Assembly: GCF_014851395.1 (NCBI RefSeq)
Contig: NW_024041150.1
Span: forward strand, 52,619,779-52,683,778
Length of the DNA: 64,000 nucleotides
Direction: 5' to 3'
Origin: Micropterus salmoides
Taxonomy: Eukaryota; Chordata; Actinopteri; Centrarchiformes; Centrarchidae
Numbering within the stretch: position 1 is the first letter of the stretch; the number at the start of each line of letters is the position of its first letter. Made by a program: the position numbers and the translations under genes. This document shows positions 1-10,335 of this stretch, piece after piece. Under the pieces are notes generated by a model that did no database searches, was not told the DNA's origin, and saw only the letters and a program-made list of their open reading frames with translations.

Positions 1-1060
1 CAGACTGGATCAAAATCTGAGTTCTGACATCTAAAAATCTATTTATGAAACGCACGTTGTGAGTCCAAGTCCTCGATATTCATAAACGAGTCCGACCAAG
101 TCATTGATAGACCTGTCAAATTCTAATTTCAAGATATCAGTATTTATGCGAGAGTCCTATACATTCATTTTTCTATCTATGAAACCCACATTGTGGACAG
201 TCATGTTCCAGTCCAGGTCCTTGATATTCACATCCGAGTCTGACCAAGTCATTGATAGTCATGTCGAATTCCAAGTCCAAGATATCAGTATTTATAAGAG
301 AGTCCTATACATACATTTTTCTTGTCATCGTTCAAGTCCAAGTCATGGAAGTTAATGCCAGAGTCCGAGTCATATTCTTAGATGTTCATGTCCGAGTCTC
401 AAGTCAGTTATGATTCAGTCTAAGATGTTAACATTTATGTCACAGTCCAAACTGAAGTCCTTGATATTCATGTCCCAGTCCAAGTCCAAGTCATCAAAAT
501 TTAATCCATGTACATTTTGAGTCCCGAGTCTCTAACAGTGTCAGACTGGATCAGTATATGAGTTTTATGAAACCCACGTCGTGGACATTCATGTTCGAGT
601 CCAAGTCCTTGATATTCATGTCCCAGTCCAACCAAGTCATTGTAGTCGAATTCCAAGTCTAAGATATCAGTATTCATACAAGAGTCCTATACATACATTT
701 TTCTTGTCATCGTTCAAGTCCAGGTCATGGATGTTGACGCCAGAGTCCGAGTTAAAGTCCAAATTATTGATATTCTTGTCTGGGTACAAGTCATAATCCT
801 AGATGTTCATGTCCGAGTCTCAGGTCAGTGATGATTGAGTCCGAGTCGTCAACATTTACAGTATGTCCCAGTCCAAACTGAAGTCCTTGATATTTAGATC
901 CAAGTCCAAGATCAAGTCATAAATATTTAATCCAGGTCAATATTCAGTCATCATGTGTGGAACCAGGTCATCAATATCACCGAGTCTCTTACAGACTGAG
1001 TATCAATATCTGAGTTCAGACCATGAATATTTAACCTGAGTCATCAATATTCAAACTGTC
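1..1060. repeat. Degenerate AGTCC-rich tandem repeat block
   Basis: Short phrases such as gagtccaagtcc, ttgatattcatgtcc and accaagtcattgata recur throughout. There is also a higher-order repeat: the stretch around 231-348 (accaagtcattgatag, then agatatcagtattta, agagtcctatacatac, ttcttgtcatcgttcaag) recurs at about 617-728 with point changes and small deletions. No exon is recognisable on either strand. The short reading frames here are products of the repeat. If kcnab continues leftward, this block lies in its intron after the Kv-beta-1.1-like first exon. Confidence 0.75.
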
Positions 1061-1200
1061 TCAGGTTAAACAGACACACCAACCATCAATGTAAAATCTA
1101 TACCCGAGAGCTGATCGATGGCTCTGAGCCGTCAGATGTGGCAGCGTTCCACACGGTTTCCCTGCTCGCTCACAAACAATGTGACCAGGTGCAACGGAAA

Positions 1201-1202
<2 letters not shown>

Positions 1203-1243
<41 letters not shown>
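1203..1243. repeat. (CA)n microsatellite
   Basis: About 20 uninterrupted CA dinucleotides. It lies about 90 bp beyond the splice donor of the Kv-beta-1.1-like first exon, so it is intronic for that gene. Confidence 0.97.
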
Positions 1244-1248
<5 letters not shown>

Positions 1249-1335
1249 TGTAACAAACATGAAACACGACCCTGAATCAACTCACTGCACCTGTCTGGTC
1301 ATGTGACCGTCTCACTGTGTCAGTCTCACGCTCAC

Positions 1336-1550
1336 CTGTACTTCATGTTGCTATGACGACCGAGGGCCTCCTTCATGTGGGCGTGGCCTAAGAGGGTGTG
1401 CCTGTTCGCCGGCTCCGCCCTGACCTTTGACTGACAGGGGGGGGCATTGCTGGTGTTCAACGCCACACGCCGCTCCTTCAGCTGGTGCTCGCTGACCCCA
1501 CCTCCACCTCCGCCGCCCCCACCCACGTTACACGCTATGGACACCTGCAT
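1336..1550 (-). CDS. kcnab3: kcnab (probably kcnab3) alternative first coding exon, Kv-beta-1.1-like N terminus
   Basis: This exon encodes the N-terminal inactivation domain of a cytoplasmic beta subunit of Kv1-type potassium channels. It begins at a true ATG with MQVSIAC, the signature ball peptide of mammalian Kv-beta-1.1 and KCNAB3, including Cys7, the redox-sensitive residue in Kv-beta-1.1. After Asn8 and Val9 come nine glycines, then VSEHQLKERR, and the exon closes with SNMKYR. It is followed directly by a GTGAGC donor (AG|GTGAGC). In known Kv-betas the (G)MKYR boundary leads into the NLGKSGLRV aldo-keto reductase core, whose exons are not in the window and must lie to the left. Phase (two extra bases) matches the exon at 7096-7397. 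The kcnab3 assignment rests on synteny: mammalian KCNAB3 and TRAPPC1 are adjacent and in the same orientation. kcnab1 cannot be excluded from the N terminus alone. Confidence 0.85.
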
Positions 1551-2805
1551 GCTGGTTACTATGGTAACAACCTTTCTATATATATATATGTGTATATATA
1601 TATAATGAACTTTAAAGTTTCAAAACATAATGTGGAAACCGCCGCTGCCGCCAAGGTCGCCGGTCACTATGGTGACGATGGTAAGAATTCATGAGTGAGA
1701 CGTTAACTTCCGAGTCTCACCATGTTGGAATCAATCAACCAATCAGAGTCACACTATAGGACACACAGAAACACACACACACACACACACTACAACTTTC
1801 TGTTGGTCTATCCGGTGGAAAGCATCCCGCCGTCTGCCCGACACACAGTCCCACAGCTGGAGGATGATGATGTGGAGGTGGTGGAGATGATGAAGAGCGT
1901 CCGTCTGTCCACAGCAGAAAAGAAAAGGACAACAAACAGATGGAGGGGAAGCGACAGAGAGGAGGGAAAGAAGTGAATCTCCAAAAGAAAAGCGAGCGTC
2001 CGACCTCGGGACTGTACTGCTGAAAGAAAGAGAGAGGGAGGGAGAGAGAGAGAGAGAGGGAGAGAGAGAGAGAGAGGGAGGGTCTGTCTCGGTCGGCTGC
2101 ACACTGGGCGAGCAAGCATTAGACAGACAGGGAGAGAGAGAGAGCAGCAGCAGCACTGTCACTGTGCAGGAAACCTTGTCCTCAGTGCTGCTGTAGGAAA
2201 CCTGCTAATGTTACAGCTGTGTTTAATCACTGTGTATTTACAGAAGGGGTTACTGTCTGCCAGGCTCAGTCGAGGGCAAGAAAGTGCCCATATATTCCAT
2301 GTTCTATGGTAGCCACAAAGGTCCAAAACACTGGACAGGTGTGTGTAGAGACGAACAGGTCACTTAAAGTACCAGTCTGCGGTTATTCTATATTTTTATA
2401 AGAGGAAACAAAGTCTCCTGGCACATGGTGCTATAATAAAACACAGCAGTATATATCATGTACCAGTAACTCCCCCGAGTGTACTCTAGATTAATGTGTG
2501 AGGGGCCCCGAGGGAAACATTTGTTGGGCTCTTGATGGCCCCCACCATGTGTGTCCTTTGAGCTCCAATTAGGTCCGGTTCAACCAGTCCTTTATATTAT
2601 ATATAACATGCAATGCAGGAGCACAATATAAACTCAAATAAGAAAGCAGGGGTTATTAGGGCCCCTCAGGGTCCAGGGCCCCGGGGCAGTTACACACTTA
2701 GTCAGGTTTTCAAAGTACTGAAATGAGCAAAGGTTTATTATTGTTTATGAAATTTGTAAGAAGTCTGTTAGTCCTTTTCTGAAACGTCTTTATATTGACC
2801 ACGTC
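1551..2805. other. kcnab upstream/intronic region with CT/GA and CA tracts
   Basis: No coding exon is seen. On the minus strand this is upstream of the Kv-beta-1.1-like ATG, so it should contain that isoform's 5' UTR and promoter, but no TATA box or clear CpG island stands out. It contains a TA/TG tract near 1577-1603, a CA tract near 1770-1790, and a long GA-rich purine tract at about 2023-2082. The purine tract generates spurious Leu/Ser-rich minus-strand frames. Confidence 0.5.
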
Positions 2806-3670
2806 TCATCTCCAGTAAGGCTCCCGTCTCCACATCTCCTGGTCTCCAGTAAGGGTCCTGGTCTCCACATCTCCTGGTCTCCAGTAAGGGTCCCGTCTCC
2901 ACATCTCCTGGTCTCCAGTAAGGGTCTTGGTCTCCACATCTCCTGTTCTCCAGTAAGGGTCCCCGTCACCACATCTCCTGGTCTCCAGTAAGGGTCCCCG
3001 TCACCACATCTCCTGTTCTCCAGTAAGGGTCCCCGTCACCACATCTCCTGGTCTCCAGTAAGGCTCCCGTCTCCACATCTCCTGTTCTCCAGTAAGGGTC
3101 CTGGTCTCCACATCTCCTGTTCTCCAGTAAGGGTCCCCGTCACCACATCTCCTGGTCTCCAGTAAGGCTCCCGTCTCCACATCTCCTGGTCTCCAGTAAG
3201 GGTCCCCGTCACCACATCTCCTGGTCTCCAGTAAGGGTCCTGGTCACCACATCTCCTGGTCTCCAGTAAGGGTCCCCGTCACCACATCTCCTGTTCTCCA
3301 GTAAGGGTCCCCGTCACCACATCTCCTGTTCTCCAGTAAGGGTCCCCGTCACCACATCTCCTGTTCTCCAGTAAGGGTCCCCGTCACCACATCTCCTGGT
3401 CTCCAGTAAGGCTCCCGTCTCCACATCTCCTGGTCTCCAGTAAGGGTCCTGGTCTCCACATCTCCTGGTCTCCAGTAAGGGTCCTGGTCTCCACATCTCC
3501 TGGTCTCCAGTAAATGTCCTGGTCTCCACATCTCCTGTTCTCCAGTAAATGTCCTGGTCTCCACATCTTCTGGTCTCCAGTAAATGTCCTGGTCTCCACA
3601 TCTCCTGGTCTCCAGTAAATGTCCTGGTCTCCACATCTTCTGGTCTCCAGTAAATGTCCTGGTCTCCATA
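2806..3670. repeat. 34-35-bp minisatellite, about 25 copies
   Basis: The unit reads approximately ctccagtaagggtcc, then a ccgtcacc or tggtctcc variant, then acatctcctggt. Unit length alternates between 34 and 35 bp. Variant classes are ordered: gtccccgtcacc types dominate the middle and aatgtcctggtctcc types the right end, so the array grew by local duplication. It lies in the interval between the two alternative first exons of kcnab. The Thr/Gly/Asp-rich minus-strand frames across it are not genes. Confidence 0.95.
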
Positions 3671-6600
3671 TTACTGGTCTTAAAAATGCTTTGCTGGTTT
3701 ACTGTCAGATAAACTAAGACCAGCAGCACAGTGTCACATCTGAGAGTCTGAAGCTATTAAAGGTTTCAGGTTTCAGAAACGAAACAGTCGACATTTTGAA
3801 AACTGTATCACTGAACTTGAGTTCAACGAGCATCAGAAGAAGTTTTTTTGGCCACCAGTACAGAAATACAGATGTTGCCACAGCTTTTTAAAACACAACA
3901 GAAACTCTGCTGTGATTGGTGCACTGCAGCTTGTGGGACTTGTATGTACTTGTGGTCGGTTGTAGTCTTGACTCTGACACTCGTGTGCTCTGGATTATGA
4001 GCAGGCTGCAGCACACAGAGACCAACGTGTCGCACAATCAGCACTACGTTGTTTGTTTCATTAAATCACACCCGTTTGCAGTTATGTAATCGCACAGGAC
4101 GACATCTGGATTAATTGTGCAGCACTAATTTAGATAACTGACTAAACGTTTTCACCCTGTTTGTCAGTTGAATATTTCACTAAGCATCCTGTTTTAATTT
4201 GTAAAGCAGTGTTTCACTTTGAGGAAATAAAACGTCATGTTGATGTTTGTTTCTCTTCTTGTGTCGGATTAATTTGTTGTGTTGCAGCTTCCTGCAGATC
4301 ATTTGACGCTGAAGCAGAGTTTCAGACCCTCCCCCACTCCTCCCCCACTCCTCCCCCACTCCTCCTCCTCCTCCTCTTCTTCTCTCCATCACACTCTCGT
4401 ACCACACAACTGGACACAGTGTGAGGCCCGAGGCTGGAGGTCTGCTGTCACTAATGTGGACCACAGCAGCAGACTCCTCTGATGCGTCTCAAACCGTTTG
4501 TTCTATTTCAACAACACTTTTTACCCACTGAAGTCTGAGTTTATGCAGAAAATAAGATTAAATCACCTTTAAATTCTGCTTCTCTCTCATCTTATTTTAG
4601 CCTCCTCAGCATCGTTTTATCTGACACCTGATGTTTTTTTTTAATTGTCTGACCCACTTTGTGAAACTGTGGATCTCTCCTGTTTAAATAAAGGTTAAAT
4701 TAGAAAAAACATAATTATATTTGTCACTATGTTCCCTGTTAAGATTATCTTTAATAGTAAAAACCAGCAGTGTAGAACTTGATCAATATTTCTCTTTGTG
4801 CTGAGATGAAGATTGAAAATTGAACATCTGCTCGGTGAAACGGTGAAAGAGTGATCGTCAAGCCGTCCCCACAGACAGCTGATCTGTCTTCTGTGTCCGC
4901 TCCCCGGGGACCAATCAGAGCTAAGACGTCATTATGACATCACAGATACTGTTGACAGTACCAGCAGTAATGAAATGACAGGAGTGACCGAGGACAGCTG
5001 GAACATCTTTAACATTTCTGTCTGTATCTCAGAGCTTTTTTAAGCTGGTGGGTTCAAACTGTGATACAAACTAGTCTCAAACTCAAGGAGGAGAACGTGG
5101 CAGTCTGGGTTAGTAACAAACACGGGGTGAACTGTAACACTGTGTAATAAAGAAGAAAGATTTTATTCAAGGTTTTTATTTTTTACATAACTAATCATAT
5201 TAGTGAACCAAATGTGCTGAATATCATCATGGGGTGACTGAGTGTGTTTGTTGTTACAGCTAACCTGAGTTTAAATACAAAGCAGCAGAAGCTAGAACAA
5301 AAATTTAATTTAGAAAAAATACTCTACCTCAAAATTAATTTTTACCTTCTACCACAGGATGCTACTGCCCCAGTCCCCGGTCTCCCCTGTTGTACAATCA
5401 TGTGTGTGTACTGCATGTATTACTACTATAGCTGCAGGTATTAGTATTAGTATTAGTATTAGTATTAGTACTGTGGAAATATTTTGTGTTTCTCCTCCTC
5501 TCTTTGAGCTGGACCATCAGCCGTCCTGGGACCTCTCTCTCCTCTCGCTACCCCTCTTCTCACCCCTCTTGTCCCTCCTCCTCTCTCTCCTACCTCCCTT
5601 CCTCTCTTTGAGCTGGACCAGCTGTCCTGGGCCCTCCTCACCTCCCTCCCTCGTCTTGTGTTTGTGAGTCCTGTCCTCTTTCAGGTCTCTGTGGTGGAGA
5701 GGAGGAGGTCTTGCTCACATCCTGCTAATAATACTGTGTTTATAGGTATCAGTACTGCTTCAGGAAGTACTAGTATGTGTAGATACACCTGCTGTGTTTA
5801 AATGTTTTTGAAATGATGATGATTCAGCTCTAGATGATGAAGACGTACACACTACACAACTATACACACACACACACACACACACACACAGAAGCATGAC
5901 TCAGCAGCATCAGGAGCCAATCAGAATCACCCGATATGAGACTCAGGACACCAGTCTGACCAGTATATCTCTGCTCCAGTTTAACCAGTGTGTTCCTCTC
6001 TGTGTCTCACGTAGTTACAGTGTCTCAGCGCCCTCTCCTGGTTGGTCAGAGTCATTGCAACCTGCTCACACTGCTGACCAATCAGCTGTAATCCAAACCA
6101 ACCAACCAGACTACAGCCGATTTAAACAGACTGACTTCAGACTGTCACGTGCTGCTACTCCTGAGACTGGAGGTGGAAATGTTTGAAATAAAGTCAGATC
6201 TAGAGTTTAGAAGAACTGTATGTGTTTTGATCAATGAGCACTGTGTTAAGAGGAATAGTACTGTTATTGTGTTTTGGGGTATTGGTACAACGTTTGCTGT
6301 TTGGATGTAACTGAACTGTTTTTGGAAGTACTACTGTGTCCTGAAAAACACTTTAGCACATGAAAAAACATAATAACATAAAGTTTAACTATATGTAATA
6401 TGTAATATATACACATAATCTTTCTCTGTCAGGGATATTTCTGAGCAAACTGTTCAAGTCGTAACATTTACATTTGCTCATTTGACAGACGCTTCTCTCA
6501 TCATTATGTTGCATTTTTTATTGTTTGTACTGTGATTTATAATGATGTGGGGCTTTTACATTTAAATTTACTCATTTGGAGGACACATTCAATGTTTATT

Positions 6601-7095
6601 ATTTTGCATTTGTTTGTTTTTCTTAACCAGCCTGTGAAGCCAAAGACAAATTGAAATCTCTTTGAAATGGACGCATGGCCAAGACACGTTGGCAGCACTT
6701 TTGAATGCTAAAGGTAGGTGTAGGATATTTAACAGTAAAGTCAGAGTGAGGAGGTGGTTGGGGTGGACGTTGGATGGTGGGCCAGAACCGGACTTTCACT
6801 TGGGAGACTAGTGTTCATTTCCAGTGTTTTTTGGTTATTTTAACCAAAATCACGATCTTTTCCTAAACCAAACTGCAGCATTTCACATTGTTATGTACTT
6901 TTATTTTGAAAGTCTAACTGGACACTGATTGCATATTTATTGTTGCTAACTTAACTCACAAAATAAAGCTAAAGGGAAGCTATGGGCTTTAAAAAGCGCC
7001 ACCAACGGGTCTTGACCAAGCATCTATATGATAAGTTGGCAGTGCCAGCAGGTCACAGGAAACAGATGTGGAGATTAATCTTTCCGGCTGCTCAC
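3671..7095. other. kcnab intron between alternative first exons; no gene seen
   Basis: About 3.4 kb without a recognisable exon. It contains a C/T-rich stretch near 4320-4390, a TATTAG hexanucleotide tract at about 5439-5469, a CA microsatellite at 5863-5890, and short pieces at about 6465-6500 and 6555-6600 that resemble the 3' tail of fish SINEs in reverse (acatttacatttgctcattt). Confidence 0.5.
5863..5890. repeat. (CA)n microsatellite
   Basis: About 14 CA dinucleotides in the kcnab inter-first-exon intron. Confidence 0.95.
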
Positions 7096-7397
7096 CTGTA
7101 CGGCATGTTGCTCTGCTCCATGGTGACGTCACACTCCTTCAGGTAGATCTCCAGTCGTCTCCTCTCCATCAGCCTCCTCGCCGCCTCCAGGATCTGTGAC
7201 GCCAGCACAGATTCTTCTTTCTCCTTGGTTTCTTTCTTGCTGTCACCTTTCTCCGTTTTCCCAGCATTCCCTCTGTTCACCTTCGGCTTTTTGTTGAAGC
7301 CATACAGCTCCTCCACCGAAAACTTGCCACTTTTTCCTCCCGCCGTCGCTGAGGGCCCGACAGCAGCTCCCACAGCCGACGCCCGGCCTGCAAACAT
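7096..7397 (-). CDS. kcnab3: kcnab (probably kcnab3) alternative first coding exon, Kv-beta-1.2-like N terminus
   Basis: Second alternative N terminus of the same potassium-channel beta-subunit gene, 5.5 kb upstream of the Kv-beta-1.1-like exon. I take the start at the ATG ending at 7397 (MFAGRAS); a frame extending to 7406 would need a TTG start. The exon encodes about 100 residues: an Ala/Gly-rich start, FSVEELYGFNKKPK, a Lys/Glu-rich stretch, ILEAARRLMERRRLE, then IYLKECDVTMEQSNMPYR. The last part matches the pattern of mammalian Kv-beta-1.2 (YLKLCD...GMPHR) just before the conserved core junction. The donor is AG|GTGAGC, the same phase and motif as at 1336, so both exons can splice to the same core exon outside the window. 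Mammalian KCNAB3 is known mainly with the 1.1-type start, so this exon in a trappc1-linked locus is notable. Confidence 0.8.
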
Positions 7398-7574
7398 GGC
7401 TGACAAACAAGGCTGAAGTTTTCAACATGAAATAACAGCGTAGGTCAATTAATGCTACTGTTTACAATAAATATGGAGCTATGTTAAGACAAGGAAACGC
7501 CAGCAATGTTTAGAGAAGGCAACTGAAACCTAATGCCAACAATGAAAGACTGCGTTCCTACAGTGTGTCGTGGC

Positions 7575-7880
7575 AAAGACAATTGTCCTCCTCTCACTGC
7601 CTCTCCACAGGGGGGGCCCAAGGCTCGGTGCTAGGGCCCCTTCACTTCTCAATTTAAACCACCTCACTGGGGCCAGTCATTCGTTTTCATGGCTTGTCCT
7701 ACCACTGCTACGCAGACGATACGCAACTCTACCTATCCCTCCCGCCAGACGACCCGAGTGTCTCGGCAGGAATCACATACAGTCTCTCAGGCATATGTGC
7801 ATGGATGAAGGCTTGCCACCTTCAAGTAAACCTCTCTAAGACTGAACTCTTGGTCATTCCAGCCAAACTACAAATTGACT
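7575..7880 (+). mobile_element. Non-LTR retrotransposon reverse-transcriptase fragment
   Basis: The translation contains the RT catalytic motif YADDTQLYLS, followed by SGICAWMKACHLQVNLSKTE, the usual continuation in fish LINEs of the CR1/L2-like group. The upstream part (gggcccaaggctcggtgctagg) encodes a remnant of the preceding PQGSVLGP-type RT motif in another frame. Only about 300 bp of the palm/thumb region survives, with frame breaks. It resembles the minus-strand fragment at 23556-23946. It lies between kcnab and trappc1. Confidence 0.85.
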
Positions 7881-8595
7881 CCTCAACCATCACTCCAACC
7901 AGGGTGGTGAGAAACGTTATATACAACTTAAGAAATATCAGACTCTGCCTCACTCAGTAACAAATAAATGTCAATTGTTTCTCATACTTGCTGCTTTGGA
8001 TTAATGCTAATGCTAACTGCTAATGGAGACTATGGGTGAAGATAATGAAGATATCTGAAAAGCTTGATACTGAGGTTCCTCCTATGTTCTTTCAACATTT
8101 TAGGAGTCCAACTAACTAATAATAATCTCTTTTTGTAGTAAAAAACAAAAACAGATCAAAATGGATTTCAGACACGTTACTGTATTTTTATTCTTCACCA
8201 GCTAATTAGCCGACGTTAGCAGTGCTCTTTTGTGATGAGTGTGACGAATATGTTAATATGGTAAAAAGGAGGCTTTAACATTAAGCTAACATGGGCTGTT
8301 GTTGTGTAGCTGCAGCTGAGTGGAGAATATAACAGTGACTTATTTAATTGCCTTTATATAAGAACGAACAAAGATAAAATCATAAAAGAACGTGTGATTG
8401 AACTTTTTGTCACCACACCATACTGACGATTAGGTTAGGGTGACCATGCTTCCTTTTCTCGGACATGTCCTCTTTTTGGGACCTCCAGTTGAGTTTTCTA
8501 AATTGCCCACATTCATTATGTGTTTTTTCACTGCTTTCACATTTCTCTTTAGGTCTCAGCTTCAATGTCATCAATGTAAATTTTTGTGAACCTAC

Positions 8596-8660
8596 CAATC
8601 ATTCATTCATTCATTTTGCTGACGCTTTTATCCAAAGCGACTTTCAATTGCTGTGTATGC
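8596..8660 (-). repeat. SINE 3'-tail fragment, reversed
   Basis: In reverse complement this reads tcgctttggataaaagcgtcagc followed by tgaatgaatga, broken here only for length. It is the same tail as in the SINE copy at 25835-26010. Only the tail is present. Confidence 0.7.
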
Positions 8661-9669
8661 CAGAGGTCAAATGTGTCTTATCCTCTGTGTCATCACCACA
8701 ATCACCAGCCAATCACAGCCCGGTTGGCACAATAATTTAATGAATGAGAACAACGTACCATAATTAAACATCTGTAACTGAAAATAATATTATACTAGTG
8801 GTATATAGGATACAATTATCTGAAAATATAACAAATACACTGACATTAATGATACAAAATATAAACTTTAATAAGACAGAAAACAGTTTTATTTGTGAAT
8901 CAGTTGGATCCATGTGAAGCAGAATGGAAAGCTGGTACGTGGCAGTGCCACATAAAGGTGCTACCAATCTAGATGCCCTGAGTAACATAGTTGCATGGAT
9001 ACCGCACCCCAAAACACCATTTCCACTGTGCCACCAATTACTGGAACCCCCACAGCCAAAACTTTCCACCATCTCCTATTTTTTAAAAACCTAAATATGT
9101 TGAATCAACTTGAGGCCTCAGTGAAGAACAGAATTTGACGTGTTTCCTTTACTTTATTACAGCTGATGGACGCAGTACTTGTACTTCCTGTAACTTTAAG
9201 ATTTTTGTCGATCTGACCAGGACACGGTGGTGCAGAACTGTCCAAGCTTTGAGCTGAAACCAAACAGGTTGTCAGACTTGTTTTAAAATGCCTTCATATG
9301 TTGACAGAAACTACTACACGTCCCATCAGCCCCTGCAGGAGGCTGCACACAAAGCAAACTCTTTAGGACGTACCTGGTCAAAGGTGTCTGATTCCTGTCG
9401 TCCTGTCGCTCTGTCAGTGTTTTCAGCTCTCTGTCCACCTTCTTCTGTCTGTCTCTGTGCTCTGATATCAATCCTGTTGGTTTAATCCCACCAATCAGAG
9501 CTCAGATACCATGTCCGTTTGTCTGCCCGTCTGTCTGTGTTACTAACGACAGACCAGCAGGATTAAAACCTGTAGCTCCAAAATATCAAACTCTCTGTAC
9601 AGATGTTAAATATGGCCTCTTGCCCGGATCCTCAATCCGACCATAATCTCACACTCACACACACTCACA

Positions 9670-9671
<2 letters not shown>

Positions 9672-9712
<41 letters not shown>
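9672..9712. repeat. (CA)n microsatellite
   Basis: About 20 CA units, followed by a short GA tract (9721-9732). Confidence 0.95.
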
Positions 9713-9714
<2 letters not shown>

Positions 9715-9935
9715 CTTTAAAGAGAGAGAGAGGTAGAGCGAGGTAGGGTACGACTGGATGAGACACTTTGACTCCTGCGTCCTCTGACCTGAAGCCTGAA
9801 ACACGTTTTGCTTCCTGTTCCAACGTTGAGTTTCGCTTCACGTCAGTGAAAGTCGACCTGCTGCGGATCAATAATCAATAATCACATCAGCGATCAGTCG
9901 ACTGCTGGTGCGTTCAAGGACGCTCTCACATTAAA

Positions 9936-10335
9936 CAGTCAGTACATTTAAAGTACTTTCTACTTCCTGCGTTATCAATCTACTCCACTACATTTGTTTG
10001 ACAGCATTAGTTACCAGTTACTACACACAGTTAGATTATTAATACAAAATACTATACTTACACTACACGATGAAGTATTGTTGGAGGTTAAACTACCCAG
10101 CAGGATATAAAGTCATTAAAATCAGCTCCACCTTCATCGGCTGCAGCATTAAAGTGATGAACACATGAATGGATCAATACTCATAATCCAGTATTATAAT
10201 ATGTGTTCTTCTGCACCATGAGTACTTTTACTGTTACTTAAATACTTTATTTAAGTAAGATTTTAAATGCAGGACTTGTACTTGCAACTATAACAAGTTA
10301 TATTTCATTAAAGTACCTCAGTACTTTAATCACTG
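9936..10335. repeat. Dispersed fish repeat (agtactt-rich, non-autonomous)
   Basis: The region has the recurrent teleost repeat vocabulary: tttaaagtactttctacttcctg, actccactacatttgtttgac, gagtacttttactgttactta and tgcaggacttgtacttgcaa. A related tail lies at 10580-10665 (gagtacttgttttaataaag, agtacttctacttgagtata), and an oppositely oriented relative is at about 56690-56825 (gtaaagtaactaaaactgtc, gtacttgagtacagcag). Termini were not resolved. Confidence 0.6.

Noticed and set aside
1735..2162. Minus-strand Leu/Ser-rich frames of 103-137 residues
   Set aside because: They come from GA-rich and CA-rich simple sequence; no domain or splice support.
2806..3670. Regular repeats suggestive of a CRISPR array
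   Set aside because: Units are contiguous tandem copies with no unique spacers, and the window is vertebrate nuclear DNA.
3314..3729. Minus-strand frames with repeated TGDQEMWRPG-type units
   Set aside because: Translation artefacts of the 34-35-bp minisatellite inside a kcnab intron.
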